Assembly: GCF_026339735.1 (NCBI RefSeq)
Contig: NZ_JAPEQG010000001.1
Span: 6,329,501-6,393,500 of the forward strand
Length of the DNA: 64,000 nucleotides
Direction: 5' to 3'
DNA from: Streptomyces sp. NBC_01669
Lineage (GTDB): Bacteria; Actinomycetota; Actinomycetes; Streptomycetales; Streptomycetaceae
The position numbers were made by a program, and so were the translations under genes. Below are positions 8,885-16,075 of this stretch, piece by piece (the stretch's first letter is position 1; each line of letters begins with the position of its first letter). A model generated the notes under the pieces. The model searched no databases and was not told the origin of the DNA. It saw only the letters and a program-made list of their open reading frames with translations.

Positions 8885-9094
8885 CTCAGAGCCTGTCGGG
8901 TGACCTCTGATCGGGCGGCCACGCCCTGGCACGCACGCTTCCCGCGTTGCCGAAATGTCCTAGTAGCTCCTTCCCCGAGCTCTCAGCTTCGTTCGAGCAG
9001 GGGAGACCCCATCCGAGGACATCCCGCCGCCTTGGAATCGCACGCACCAGACCGCGTCCGCTATCCGATCGAAGGTCACCCGACAGGCTCTCAG
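8885..9094. mobile_element. 210-bp MITE-like element with 30-bp terminal inverted repeats
   Basis: Positions 8885-8914 and the reverse complement of 9065-9094 match at 27 of 30 bases, both beginning CT-AGAGCCTGTCGGGTGACCT. The 150-bp interior has no credible open frame. This size and layout fit a non-autonomous miniature element mobilised by a transposase elsewhere. The right end overlaps the carrier gene at 9091: that gene's TGA stop lies inside the repeat. I see no clear target-site duplication. An alternative is a static intergenic repeat family. Confidence 0.6.
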
Positions 9095-10059
9095 GGGTGG
9101 GACGGTGCCAGCGCCCACGTGGCCAGAGACAGCGTGGCCATGGACACGACCGTGGACGTCACCACGGAGTTGCGGGCGAGGCTGGTGTCCAGGCCGTACT
9201 GGCGGGCGTAGATGAAGGCGTTCTGGGCCGTCGGGAGCGCGGAGCAGAGGACCACGGCGAGCAGCTGGTGGTCCGGCAGGTGCAGCAGCGGGCCGCCGAC
9301 CAGGAAGGCGATCAGGGGCTGGACCAGCGTCTTCAGCACGACCGCCAGGCCCACTTCCGTACGCCCCGCGGGCACCGTCGTCGCGGTCGTTGCCGGATCC
9401 GGGCGGCCGTGCAGGGACAGGCCGAGGGTGATCAGGGCGGTGGGCACCGCGGCCGCGCCGAGCAGATCACAGGAGTGTTCGAGGGCGTGCGGCAGCCGCA
9501 CCCCGAGAGCGGAGACGACGACGCCGAGCATCGAGGCCATGATGATCGGATTGCGTACGGGCATGGTCACCATCCGCCGCAGCGTGACGCCCTTTCCGGA
9601 GCCCGCCCCCGTACCCGTGTCCAGCAGCGTCAGGATCACGGGGGAGACCAGCAGCACCTGGAAGAGGATGATCTGGGCGACGAACGACGCGTCACCGAGC
9701 ACCTGGACCGCCACCGGGATACCCAGATTGGCGGAGTTGACGTAGCCGGACGCCATGCTGCTGATCGCCTGGTCGGCCGTCTTGCGGCCGAAGAAGCGCC
9801 GGGCAAGCACGAAGCCGAGGGCGGACACGAGCGCCGTGCCCGTCCCGAACGCCACCATCGAGGAGTTGGCGAAGGCGTCCAGTCGCGCACCGGAGACCAT
9901 CGTGAACAGCGCCGCGGGCATGGCCACGTGGAAGACGAACCGGCCGAGCACGGCTTCCGCCTGCTCACCGAGCAGACCGCTGCGGCCGACCGCGTAGCCG
10001 ATCGCGGTGAGTGTCCAGATCGGAGCGAAGGCGGAGAGCAGGGCATGCATGTACGCCAT
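9091..10059 (-). CDS. AEC-family (auxin efflux carrier-type) transporter
   Basis: The 322-residue protein has about ten hydrophobic segments in the two five-helix halves of the AEC/bile-acid-transporter-like family, with a charged central loop near residues 170-185. Bacterial members export organic acids such as malate or malonate, or amino-acid derivatives; the substrate here is unknown. The ATG at 10059 (MAYMH) follows GAGGATC closely; 10050 is an alternative start. The stop codon lies inside the terminal repeat of the MITE-like element, so the insertion may have reset the C-terminus by a few residues. It is transcribed away from cyp125. Confidence 0.85.
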   Translation of the reverse strand: MAYMHALLSAFAPIWTLTAIGYAVGRSGLLGEQAEAVLGRFVFHVAMPAALFTMVSGARLDAFANSSMVAFGTGTALVSALGFVLARRFFGRKTADQAISSMASGYVNSANLGIPVAVQVLGDASFVAQIILFQVLLVSPVILTLLDTGTGAGSGKGVTLRRMVTMPVRNPIIMASMLGVVVSALGVRLPHALEHSCDLLGAAAVPTALITLGLSLHGRPDPATTATTVPAGRTEVGLAVVLKTLVQPLIAFLVGGPLLHLPDHQLLAVVLCSALPTAQNAFIYARQYGLDTSLARNSVVTSTVVSMATLSLATWALAPSHP

Positions 10060-10186
10060 GATCCTCGGACGGCTGTCCACTGCCCGTACCGGGGTGCGGA
10101 GGCCAGGAACGGACGGGGCGCGGACGGTCGGCAGGGGCCGCGGCGTGGGAGGGACGGCCCCCGCCGTCCGGGAATCCGCGCCTCGG

Positions 10187-11437
10187 TCAGCCGGCGGCGG
10201 TACTGACCCGGAGCTGCTTGATTCCGTTCAGCCAGGCGGAGCGCAGCCGCCGCGGGTCCTCGGTCAGCCGCAGATCGGGCAGCACGTCCGCGATCGCGTT
10301 GAAGATCAGGTTGATCTCCATGACGGCGAGGGACTTGCCGAGGCAGAAGTGCGGTCCGCCGCCACCGAATCCGAGATGGGGGTTGGGGTCCCGGGAGATG
10401 TCGAAGAGTTCCGGGCTCTCGAAGACCTCGGGGTCGTTGTTCGCGGAGGAGTAGAACAGCCCGACCCGTTCGCCCTTCTTGATCTGCTGCCCGCCCAGTT
10501 CGACGTCCTGGGTGGCGGTCCGCTGGAAGGAGACCACGGGGGTGGCCCAGCGGACGATCTCCTCGGCGGCGGTCTCCGGGCGCTCGCGCTTGTAGAGCTC
10601 CCACTCCTCCGGGTGGGTGAGGAAGGCGTGCATGCCGTGGCTGATGGCGTTTCGGGTGGTCTCGTTGCCGGCGACAGCGAGGAGGATCACGAAGAATCCG
10701 AACTCGTCCGAGGAGAGGTTGCCTTCGCCCTCCGCGGCGACCAGCTGGGTGACGATGTCCTTGGCGGGGCACTCCTTGCGTGCCACTGCCAGGTTCATCG
10801 CGTACGAGACGATCTCCATGGCCGCCTCGGTGCCGACCTCTTCGGTGATCGCGTACTCGGGATCGTCGTACGCCGCCATCTTGTTGGACCAGTCGAAGAT
10901 CTTGGACCGGTCCTCCTGCGGCACGCCGATGAGCTCGGCGATGGCCTGGAGCGGCAGTTCGACGGCGATGTGGGTGACGAAGTCGAACGAGCCGTCGTCG
11001 GCGGCGGAGGCGAGGGCCGTCTCGACGATCGACCGGGCGCGGCTGCGCAGGGCCTGTTCCAGGGAGCGGATGGCGCGGGGGGTGAAGCCGCGCTGGACGA
11101 TCTGGCGGACCCGGGTGTGCTCGGGCGGGTCCATGTTCAGCATGATCAGCTTCTGGACGTCGATCTGGTCGCGGCTGATCGTCTCGTTGAAACGGATGAC
11201 CGCGGTGTTGGTGTGGGAGGAGAACAGTTCAGGGTGTGTGGAGACGTACTTGACGTCCGCATGTCGGGTAACCACCCAGTAGCCCTCGTCGTCGAAACCG
11301 GAGATACCGGCCGGCTGGGTGCACCACCAGACCGATGCGGTCTCCCGCATCCGGGCGAACTCGGGGTGCGGGATGCGGGCTTGGAGCAGGTCGGGATCGG
11401 TGAAGTCGAACCCTTCGGGCAGATGGGGGCAGGGCAT
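10187..11437 (-). CDS. cyp125: Cytochrome P450, CYP125-type steroid C26/C27 monooxygenase
   Basis: The 416-residue P450 has an I-helix AGNETTRN (near 250), an ExxR motif (EEIVRWA) and a heme loop FGGGGPHFCLG with the ligand at Cys365. Whole stretches match M. tuberculosis CYP125 (Rv3545c) closely, for example GFDFTDP, MLNMDPPEHTR, RGFTPRA, LPLQAIA, DEFGFFV and SGWLNGIK-like RSAWLNGIK. CYP125 oxidises the terminal methyl of the cholesterol side chain to alcohol and acid. It is divergent from a fadA5-type thiolase exactly as Rv3545c/Rv3546 are in M. tuberculosis. The ATG at 11437 has GGAG seven bases upstream, preferred over a TTG two codons earlier. A KstR-type box lies 72 bp upstream, and a 3Fe-4S-type ferredoxin at 23.9 kb could supply electrons. 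Confidence 0.92.
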   Translation of the reverse strand: MPCPHLPEGFDFTDPDLLQARIPHPEFARMRETASVWWCTQPAGISGFDDEGYWVVTRHADVKYVSTHPELFSSHTNTAVIRFNETISRDQIDVQKLIMLNMDPPEHTRVRQIVQRGFTPRAIRSLEQALRSRARSIVETALASAADDGSFDFVTHIAVELPLQAIAELIGVPQEDRSKIFDWSNKMAAYDDPEYAITEEVGTEAAMEIVSYAMNLAVARKECPAKDIVTQLVAAEGEGNLSSDEFGFFVILLAVAGNETTRNAISHGMHAFLTHPEEWELYKRERPETAAEEIVRWATPVVSFQRTATQDVELGGQQIKKGERVGLFYSSANNDPEVFESPELFDISRDPNPHLGFGGGGPHFCLGKSLAVMEINLIFNAIADVLPDLRLTEDPRRLRSAWLNGIKQLRVSTAAG

Positions 11438-11508
11438 CGGCAACTCCAGGTCGGTCCGAGGGGCGCCCGAACATTGCCTGACGACCCATCAGAAGTTGCC
11501 CGCAAGGT

Positions 11509-11522
11509 AGTAACGAGTTCTA
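11509..11522. promoter_or_regulatory. KstR-type operator in the cyp125 promoter
   Basis: AGTAACGAGTTCTA matches the KstR consensus TnnAACnnGTTnnA except for the first base. Its right half-site GTTCTA is exact. It lies 72 bp before the cyp125 start codon. Confidence 0.6.
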
Positions 11523-11658
11523 CAACTGGCAAGGGCTGCGGCCCGATCTGTTGCGCGAGGGGGCGCATGCGGGCTTCGAGGTGCGCCCATTGTGCGTGCA
11601 AGGTACGTGCACGGCTCTTGCGTACCGGGGGTAAGCCTCATAAGACTGCTTGCAGAAC

Positions 11659-11672
11659 TAGAACGCGTACTA
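11659..11672. promoter_or_regulatory. KstR-type operator in the fadA5 promoter
   Basis: TAGAACGCGTACTA differs from the consensus TnnAACnnGTTnnA at one base. It is the core of a 22-bp palindrome (11655-11676, GAACTAG...CTAGTTC) with a single mismatched pair. It lies 58 bp before the thiolase start codon. Confidence 0.75.
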
Positions 11673-11729
11673 GTTCCTTCCGTGGGCGCCGGGACGCCCC
11701 CTGCGGAAGCGCGAGGAGAGGACGAGCTC

Positions 11730-12908
11730 ATGGCCGCGGAACCCGTCATCGTCGAAGCCGTACGCACCCCCATCGGCAAGCGCGGAGGCGCGCTCGCCAA
11801 TCTGCACCCCGCCTATCTGCTGGGCGAGACCTACCGTGAACTTCTCGGACGCACCGGCATCCACGCCGACTGCGTGGAACAGATCGTCGGCGGTACGGTC
11901 ACCCATGCCGGCGAACAGTCCATGAATCCGGCGCGCAACGCCTGGCTCACCGTGGGACTTCCGTACGAGACCGCCGCCACCACCGTGGACTGCCAGTGCG
12001 GCTCCTCGCAGCAGGCCTCCCACATGGTCGCCAACATGGTCGCGGCCGGAGTCATCGACGTCGGTATCAGCTGTGGTGTCGAGGCGATGTCGCGCGTGCC
12101 GCTGGGCAGCGGCTCCAAGCACGGCCCGGGGAAGCCCTGGCCGGACGAGTGGAACGTCGACCTGCCCAACCAGTTCGAGGCCGCCGAGCGCATCGCCCGC
12201 AAGCGGGGCCTCACGCGGGAGAACGTCGACTCGCTCGGGCTGATCTCGCAGGAGCGGGCGGCCGTGGCCTGGGCCGAGGAGCGGTTCAAACGGGAGACGT
12301 ACGCGGTCCAGGTGCCGACCACCGAGGAGGAGCAGGCGGCCGGGCAGGGCATGTGGCGCCTCGTCGACCGGGACGAGGGGCTGCGGGACACCACGATGGA
12401 GGGGCTCGCCCGGCTCAAGCCGGTCATGCCCACCGCGATCCACACCGCGGGCAACGCCTCGCAGATATCCGACGGCGCCTGCGCGATCATGTGGGCGTCC
12501 AAGCGGATGGCGCGGGCACTGGGGCTCAAGCCGCGCGCCCGGATCGTCGCCCAGGCGCTCGTCGGTTCCGACCCGCACTTCCACCTCGACGGGCCGATCG
12601 ACGCGACCCGCGCGGTGCTGGGCAAGGCCGGGATGACGCTCAAGGACATAGACCTCGTCGAGATCAACGAGGCGTTCGCGTCGGTGGTGCTGAGCTGGGC
12701 CCAGGTCTTCGAGCGGGACCTCGACGGGCTCGCGAAGGTCAACGTCAACGGCGGCGCCATCGCGCTCGGCCACCCGGTGGGCGCCACCGGGGCCCGGCTC
12801 ATCACCACGGCGCTGCATGAACTGGAGCGCCGCGACAAGGAGTTCGCGCTCATCACCATGTGTGCGGGCGGGGCGCTGGCCACCGGCACGATCATCCAGC
12901 GGCTGTGA
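11730..12908 (+). CDS. fadA5: Steroid 3-ketoacyl-CoA thiolase, FadA5-like
   Basis: The 392-residue thiolase carries VDCQCGSSQQ with the nucleophilic Cys at residue 90, NEAFASVVLSW, GHPVGATGAR and the C-terminal MCAGG Cys at 378. It tracks M. tuberculosis FadA5 (Rv3546) along its length, including EAVRTPIGKR, GEQS, DLPNQFEAAERIA and YYHLDGP-like HFHLDGP. FadA5 cleaves steroid-CoA beta-keto thioesters during cholesterol side-chain beta-oxidation, releasing acetyl-CoA. The open frame begins at 11592, but the ATG at 11730 follows AGGAGAGG. It is divergent from cyp125, with a palindromic KstR-type box 58 bp upstream, and ends in a strong hairpin. Confidence 0.92.
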   Translation: MAAEPVIVEAVRTPIGKRGGALANLHPAYLLGETYRELLGRTGIHADCVEQIVGGTVTHAGEQSMNPARNAWLTVGLPYETAATTVDCQCGSSQQASHMVANMVAAGVIDVGISCGVEAMSRVPLGSGSKHGPGKPWPDEWNVDLPNQFEAAERIARKRGLTRENVDSLGLISQERAAVAWAEERFKRETYAVQVPTTEEEQAAGQGMWRLVDRDEGLRDTTMEGLARLKPVMPTAIHTAGNASQISDGACAIMWASKRMARALGLKPRARIVAQALVGSDPHFHLDGPIDATRAVLGKAGMTLKDIDLVEINEAFASVVLSWAQVFERDLDGLAKVNVNGGAIALGHPVGATGARLITTALHELERRDKEFALITMCAGGALATGTIIQRL

Positions 12909-12914
12909 GGAATT

Positions 12915-12956
12915 CCCCCGGCCGGGGGGTGGTGCCAGGTGCACCCCGGCCGGGGG
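12915..12956 (+). terminator. Terminator of the fadA5-like gene
   Basis: The arms CCCCCGGCCGGGG(GG)TG and CACCCCGGCCGGGGG pair around a short loop, six bases after the thiolase stop codon. Confidence 0.75.
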
Positions 12957-13002
12957 TCCATGCCGCTGTCGGCGCCGCTCACGGATGCATAGCGTCACGG
13001 TC

Positions 13003-14307
13003 ATGGAGAACAAGAACAGCACGACGTGCAGCAACGCCCCTTCTCCCAGGGAAGGTCGGCGTGGTGTCCGGCGGGGACTGGCGGTCGCCGTGGTCATGGC
13101 CCTCGCCGCCCTCGGCGCCGCGCCCGCCGTGGCCCAGCAGGCCGGACCGGAGGACGGGGGATCCCACGCCGCCCCCACCGCCGGACGGGGCACGCTCCTC
13201 GCCGTCACGCCCGTCGCCACTCTCGACCGCACCGACGTCGGCGCCTTCCTCGCCTCGGCAGGCATGGACACGGGCACCGTCCGCTACGGCGTACGCGCCT
13301 ACCGCCTCACGTACCGCACGCTCACCCCGCAGGGCGAACCCACCACCGCCACCGGTCTGTTCGTCCTTCCCAGGGGTGGCGCCGACCGCCTGGACCTGGT
13401 CTCCGACGCCCACGGCACGATGGTCCACCGCGACTACGCGCCCTCCGTCGGCGAGGACTTCGGCCGGTTCGCCCCGTACCTGCACGCCTCCGCCGGCCGC
13501 GCCGTCGCCGCCCCCGACTACCTCGGCCTCGGCAAGGGGCCGGGCCCGCACCCGTACATGGACACCGCGTCCTCCGTCACCGCCTCCCTCGACATGCTGC
13601 GCGCCTCCCGCACCGCGGCGCGGGAGCTGGGGCGCCCCCTCACCGGCGAGGTGTACGCCGGCGGCTTCTCCCAGGGCGGCCAGGTCGCGACGGCTCTGGC
13701 CAAGGCCCTCGACAGCGGCGCGGACCGGCACTTCAGGCTGCGGGCGCTGGCACCGGTCTCGGGGCCGTACGACCTCCGGGGCGCGGAGACGCCCGCCCTG
13801 TTCGACGGCCGGATCAACGACATCAGCGCCGTCTTCTACATGTCGTACTTTCTTACCGCGCAGAACCGGCTGCACCCGCTCTACAAGGACCCCTCGGAGT
13901 TCTTCCGCGAGCCGTACGCGGACATCGTCGAGGACCTCTTCGACACCCACCACTTCGAGGAGGAGATCATCCCGGCGCTGCCCGGCACGCTGAAGGAACT
14001 CCTCACCGACGAGGCCTATCAGGACCTGCAGCATCCGGCGGGGGCGCTGCGCGACGTGCTGAACGCCCAGGACGGTCAGTGCGACTGGAAGCCCGAGGTG
14101 CCCGTGCGGCTCTACTCGTCAGCCGGCGACCGGGACGTGGCGATCGCCAACTCCCGTAACTGCGCAGCCGACTTCGCCGCGCACGGCGCGCGGGTTCCGG
14201 TGATCGACCAAGGGGCGACCGATCACAACGGGACCTTCATGAAGTCCGGCCCGCAGATCGTCCGCTGGTTCGACACGATCGCCGCAGCGGGACGGCGTCA
14301 CCGCTGA
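13003..14307 (+). CDS. Secreted alpha/beta-hydrolase (lipase-like)
   Basis: The 434-residue protein has a Tat/Sec-like signal (arginine cluster near residue 20, hydrophobic core, AVA-QQ cleavage near 48). Its alpha/beta-hydrolase domain has a nucleophile elbow GFSQGG around residue 225 and a late Asp and His (SAGDRDVAI, ATDHNG). It resembles secretory lipases/esterases of actinobacteria that use a DAHGT oxyanion segment. It probably hydrolyses lipid or ester substrates outside the cell. Neither ATG 12985 nor ATG 13003 has a strong ribosome site; 13003 gives a normal signal length. It stands alone between two hairpins. Confidence 0.8.
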   Translation: MENKNSTTCSNAPSPREGRRGVRRGLAVAVVMALAALGAAPAVAQQAGPEDGGSHAAPTAGRGTLLAVTPVATLDRTDVGAFLASAGMDTGTVRYGVRAYRLTYRTLTPQGEPTTATGLFVLPRGGADRLDLVSDAHGTMVHRDYAPSVGEDFGRFAPYLHASAGRAVAAPDYLGLGKGPGPHPYMDTASSVTASLDMLRASRTAARELGRPLTGEVYAGGFSQGGQVATALAKALDSGADRHFRLRALAPVSGPYDLRGAETPALFDGRINDISAVFYMSYFLTAQNRLHPLYKDPSEFFREPYADIVEDLFDTHHFEEEIIPALPGTLKELLTDEAYQDLQHPAGALRDVLNAQDGQCDWKPEVPVRLYSSAGDRDVAIANSRNCAADFAAHGARVPVIDQGATDHNGTFMKSGPQIVRWFDTIAAAGRRHR

Positions 14308-14394
14308 ACGGACCGGGCCGGACCCGGAGTCGACAGAGGGCCGGCGGCGGCCGGACACCGCGAACCGGGACCTCGTGCCGGCCGCGGGCGCGGG

Positions 14395-14427
14395 GATGAC
14401 CCCGACCGGAACCCGGTCGGGGTCATC
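14395..14427. terminator. Bidirectional terminator between lipase and transglycosylase genes
   Basis: A perfect 15-bp stem (14395-14409 with 14413-14427) and a 3-base loop lie between two convergent genes, so it can stop transcription from either side. Confidence 0.85.
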
Positions 14428-14450
14428 CCGCACTGCGGCCGGTGGACGGC

Positions 14451-14891
14451 TCAGTACCAGCTGTTGTTCTGCCAGAACGCCCAGGCGCCGCACGGGCTGC
14501 CGTAGCGCGACTTCATGTAGTCCAGACCCCACTTGATCTGGGTCTGGGGGTTGGTCCTCCAGTCGGCACCGGCCGAGGCCATCTTCGAGGCGGGCAGTGC
14601 CTGGACCAGGCCATAGGCACCCGAGGACGCGTTGGTCGCGGTGTGGTTCCAGCCGCTCTCGTGCGACACGATGTTGCTGAAGCACTGGAACTGCGCCGCG
14701 TCGCCGATCATCGACTTCGCCATGCTCCGAGCACTGGCGGCGGCGGACGTCGGCGCGGACGCCGGTGCGGCCATGGCCGGGGTGACGCCGAGCGCCAGGC
14801 CGGTGGCGCCGAGGAGCACGGCGGCTCCGGCGACGGTGGCCTTGCGGCGGGCGGTGCGGGGCTGGGCGAGGACGGTGCGGGCGAACGACAC
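14451..14891 (-). CDS. Secreted lytic transglycosylase-like protein (SLT/lysozyme-type fold)
   Basis: The 146-residue protein has a signal peptide (basic ARRK, hydrophobic core, AMA-AP cleavage near residue 42) and a compact lysozyme-like domain. Conserved features are the catalytic-Glu segment SHESGWNHTATN, SSGAYGLVQALP and WRTNPQTQIKWGLDYM, plus a terminal WAFWQNNSWY. This is the short Streptomyces transglycosylase type that cleaves peptidoglycan during growth or spore germination. Two Cys residues (FQC, SPC) could form a disulfide. The GTG at 14891 is chosen because it directly precedes the signal peptide and follows TTAGGT. Upstream is a long untranslated leader. Confidence 0.87.
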   Translation of the reverse strand: MSFARTVLAQPRTARRKATVAGAAVLLGATGLALGVTPAMAAPASAPTSAAASARSMAKSMIGDAAQFQCFSNIVSHESGWNHTATNASSGAYGLVQALPASKMASAGADWRTNPQTQIKWGLDYMKSRYGSPCGAWAFWQNNSWY

Positions 14892-15202
14892 AGAGAAACC
14901 TAACGTCGGGTACAGGGGAGTCGCGGACCGGGCCCAATGACGCGGGGACCGGCGCTCGTCGACCGCGGTCCGTTCCCATGGACCATGCGGTGCTCGGCGA
15001 CGTGACCAGTGTTGGCCGCGGCGTTCAGCCGATGCAACGACCCCCGGTACGACCCCGTCTCGCACTCAGGGCCGAAAGTCCCGAACCGGCATGAATACCT
15101 TCATTGCAGGTCGGAGGGGAGGAAGTGCTTCCTGTTCGTCCTCTTCCGGGGTGGAACGGCTACTACTCCCGATGGTGGAGGACCAAGGTCCTGTGGGGGC
15201 CT
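14892..15202 (-). promoter_or_regulatory. Long promoter/leader region of the transglycosylase gene
   Basis: No credible gene is seen in these 311 bases. The region separates the ECF operon end (15203) from the transglycosylase start. It holds a small palindrome ATGAA-tacc-TTCAT at 15091-15104 and several GC-rich dyads nearer the gene (about 14920-14990). Streptomyces cell-wall hydrolase genes often have structured leaders, some of them c-di-AMP riboswitches. I could not match the riboswitch's conserved blocks here, so no RNA family is assigned. Confidence 0.4.
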
Positions 15203-16075
15203 TCACGCCTTCGGGGCGTCGAATGTGACCTGGGCCTCGAAGGCCGCACGCCGCGTGGCCCGGCGCAGCGCCTTCAGCAACGTCCCGCCGACGACGAGGG
15301 TCAGCGCCACGGTCAGCACGGCCCGTCCCAGGTCCCAGCCCAGCGAAGTGGCCAGACAGTACGCGAGGAAGCGGACCAGGTTCTCGGGCAGCGGGTCACC
15401 GGGATGGAAGGAGATGCCCGAGCCGAGGCCCGGCACGATCGTCCAGCCGTACAGGTTCATCACCGTGCCGTACGCGAACGCCGCCACACCCCCGTAGGCC
15501 GCGAGCATCAGCAGCTCGGCCCGCCCGCGCAGCCGGTCCGGGCCCGGCAACAGCCCGGCGCCCATGGTGAACCAGCCCATCGACAGCATCTGGAACGGCA
15601 TCCACGGGCCCACCCCGCCGGTGAGCAGCGCGGACGCGAACATCGTCACCGAGCCGAGCACGAACCCGAAGCCCGGGCCGAGCACCCGGCCGCTCAGCAC
15701 CATCAGGAAGAACATCGGCTCCAGGCCCGCCGTCCCCGCGCCGAGCGGGCGCAGCGCGGCGCCGACCGCGGCGAGCACACCCAGCATCGCCACCGCCTTC
15801 GCGTCCAGGCCGGAGTCCGCGATCGTCGCGACGACCACCCCGACCAGCAGCGGAAGCAGCGCGGCGAACAGCCAGGGCGCGTCCTGGGAGTGCGCGAGGC
15901 CGGAGTCCGCGCCGGCCAGCAGCGGCCAGCCGATGGCGACGACACCGATCGCGCTGATCAGGAGGAGCGCGGCGATCGCACGCGGCCCGAGCCGCACCGC
16001 CCGCGCCTGCCGGTCGCCCGTGCGCCGGTCCCTCGGTGTTTCGGTCGCTCGCACGGCCCGTTCCCGGGGCGTCAT
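15203..16075 (-). CDS. ECF transporter S-component-like membrane protein
   Basis: The 290-residue protein has a charged N-terminus (about 30 residues) and six or so membrane segments. The middle segment GRVLGPGFGFVLGSVTMFASALLTGG-type pattern is typical of energy-coupling-factor substrate-binding (S) subunits. It is the last gene of a five-gene overlapping operon headed by a cobalamin riboswitch, so cobalamin or a corrinoid/cobalt-related ligand is the likely cargo. The ATG at 16075 overlaps the stop of the ATPase gene by four bases, indicating coupled translation. Confidence 0.82.
   Translation of the reverse strand: MTPRERAVRATETPRDRRTGDRQARAVRLGPRAIAALLLISAIGVVAIGWPLLAGADSGLAHSQDAPWLFAALLPLLVGVVVATIADSGLDAKAVAMLGVLAAVGAALRPLGAGTAGLEPMFFLMVLSGRVLGPGFGFVLGSVTMFASALLTGGVGPWMPFQMLSMGWFTMGAGLLPGPDRLRGRAELLMLAAYGGVAAFAYGTVMNLYGWTIVPGLGSGISFHPGDPLPENLVRFLAYCLATSLGWDLGRAVLTVALTLVVGGTLLKALRRATRRAAFEAQVTFDAPKA

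Noticed and set aside
10187..12908. P450 plus thiolase as part of a secondary-metabolite gene cluster
   Set aside because: Both proteins match the cholesterol enzymes CYP125 and FadA5 closely and no biosynthetic core enzymes are nearby.
14920..15010. Possible c-di-AMP (ydaO) riboswitch ahead of the transglycosylase
   Set aside because: The context fits, but the conserved sequence blocks of that riboswitch could not be found.
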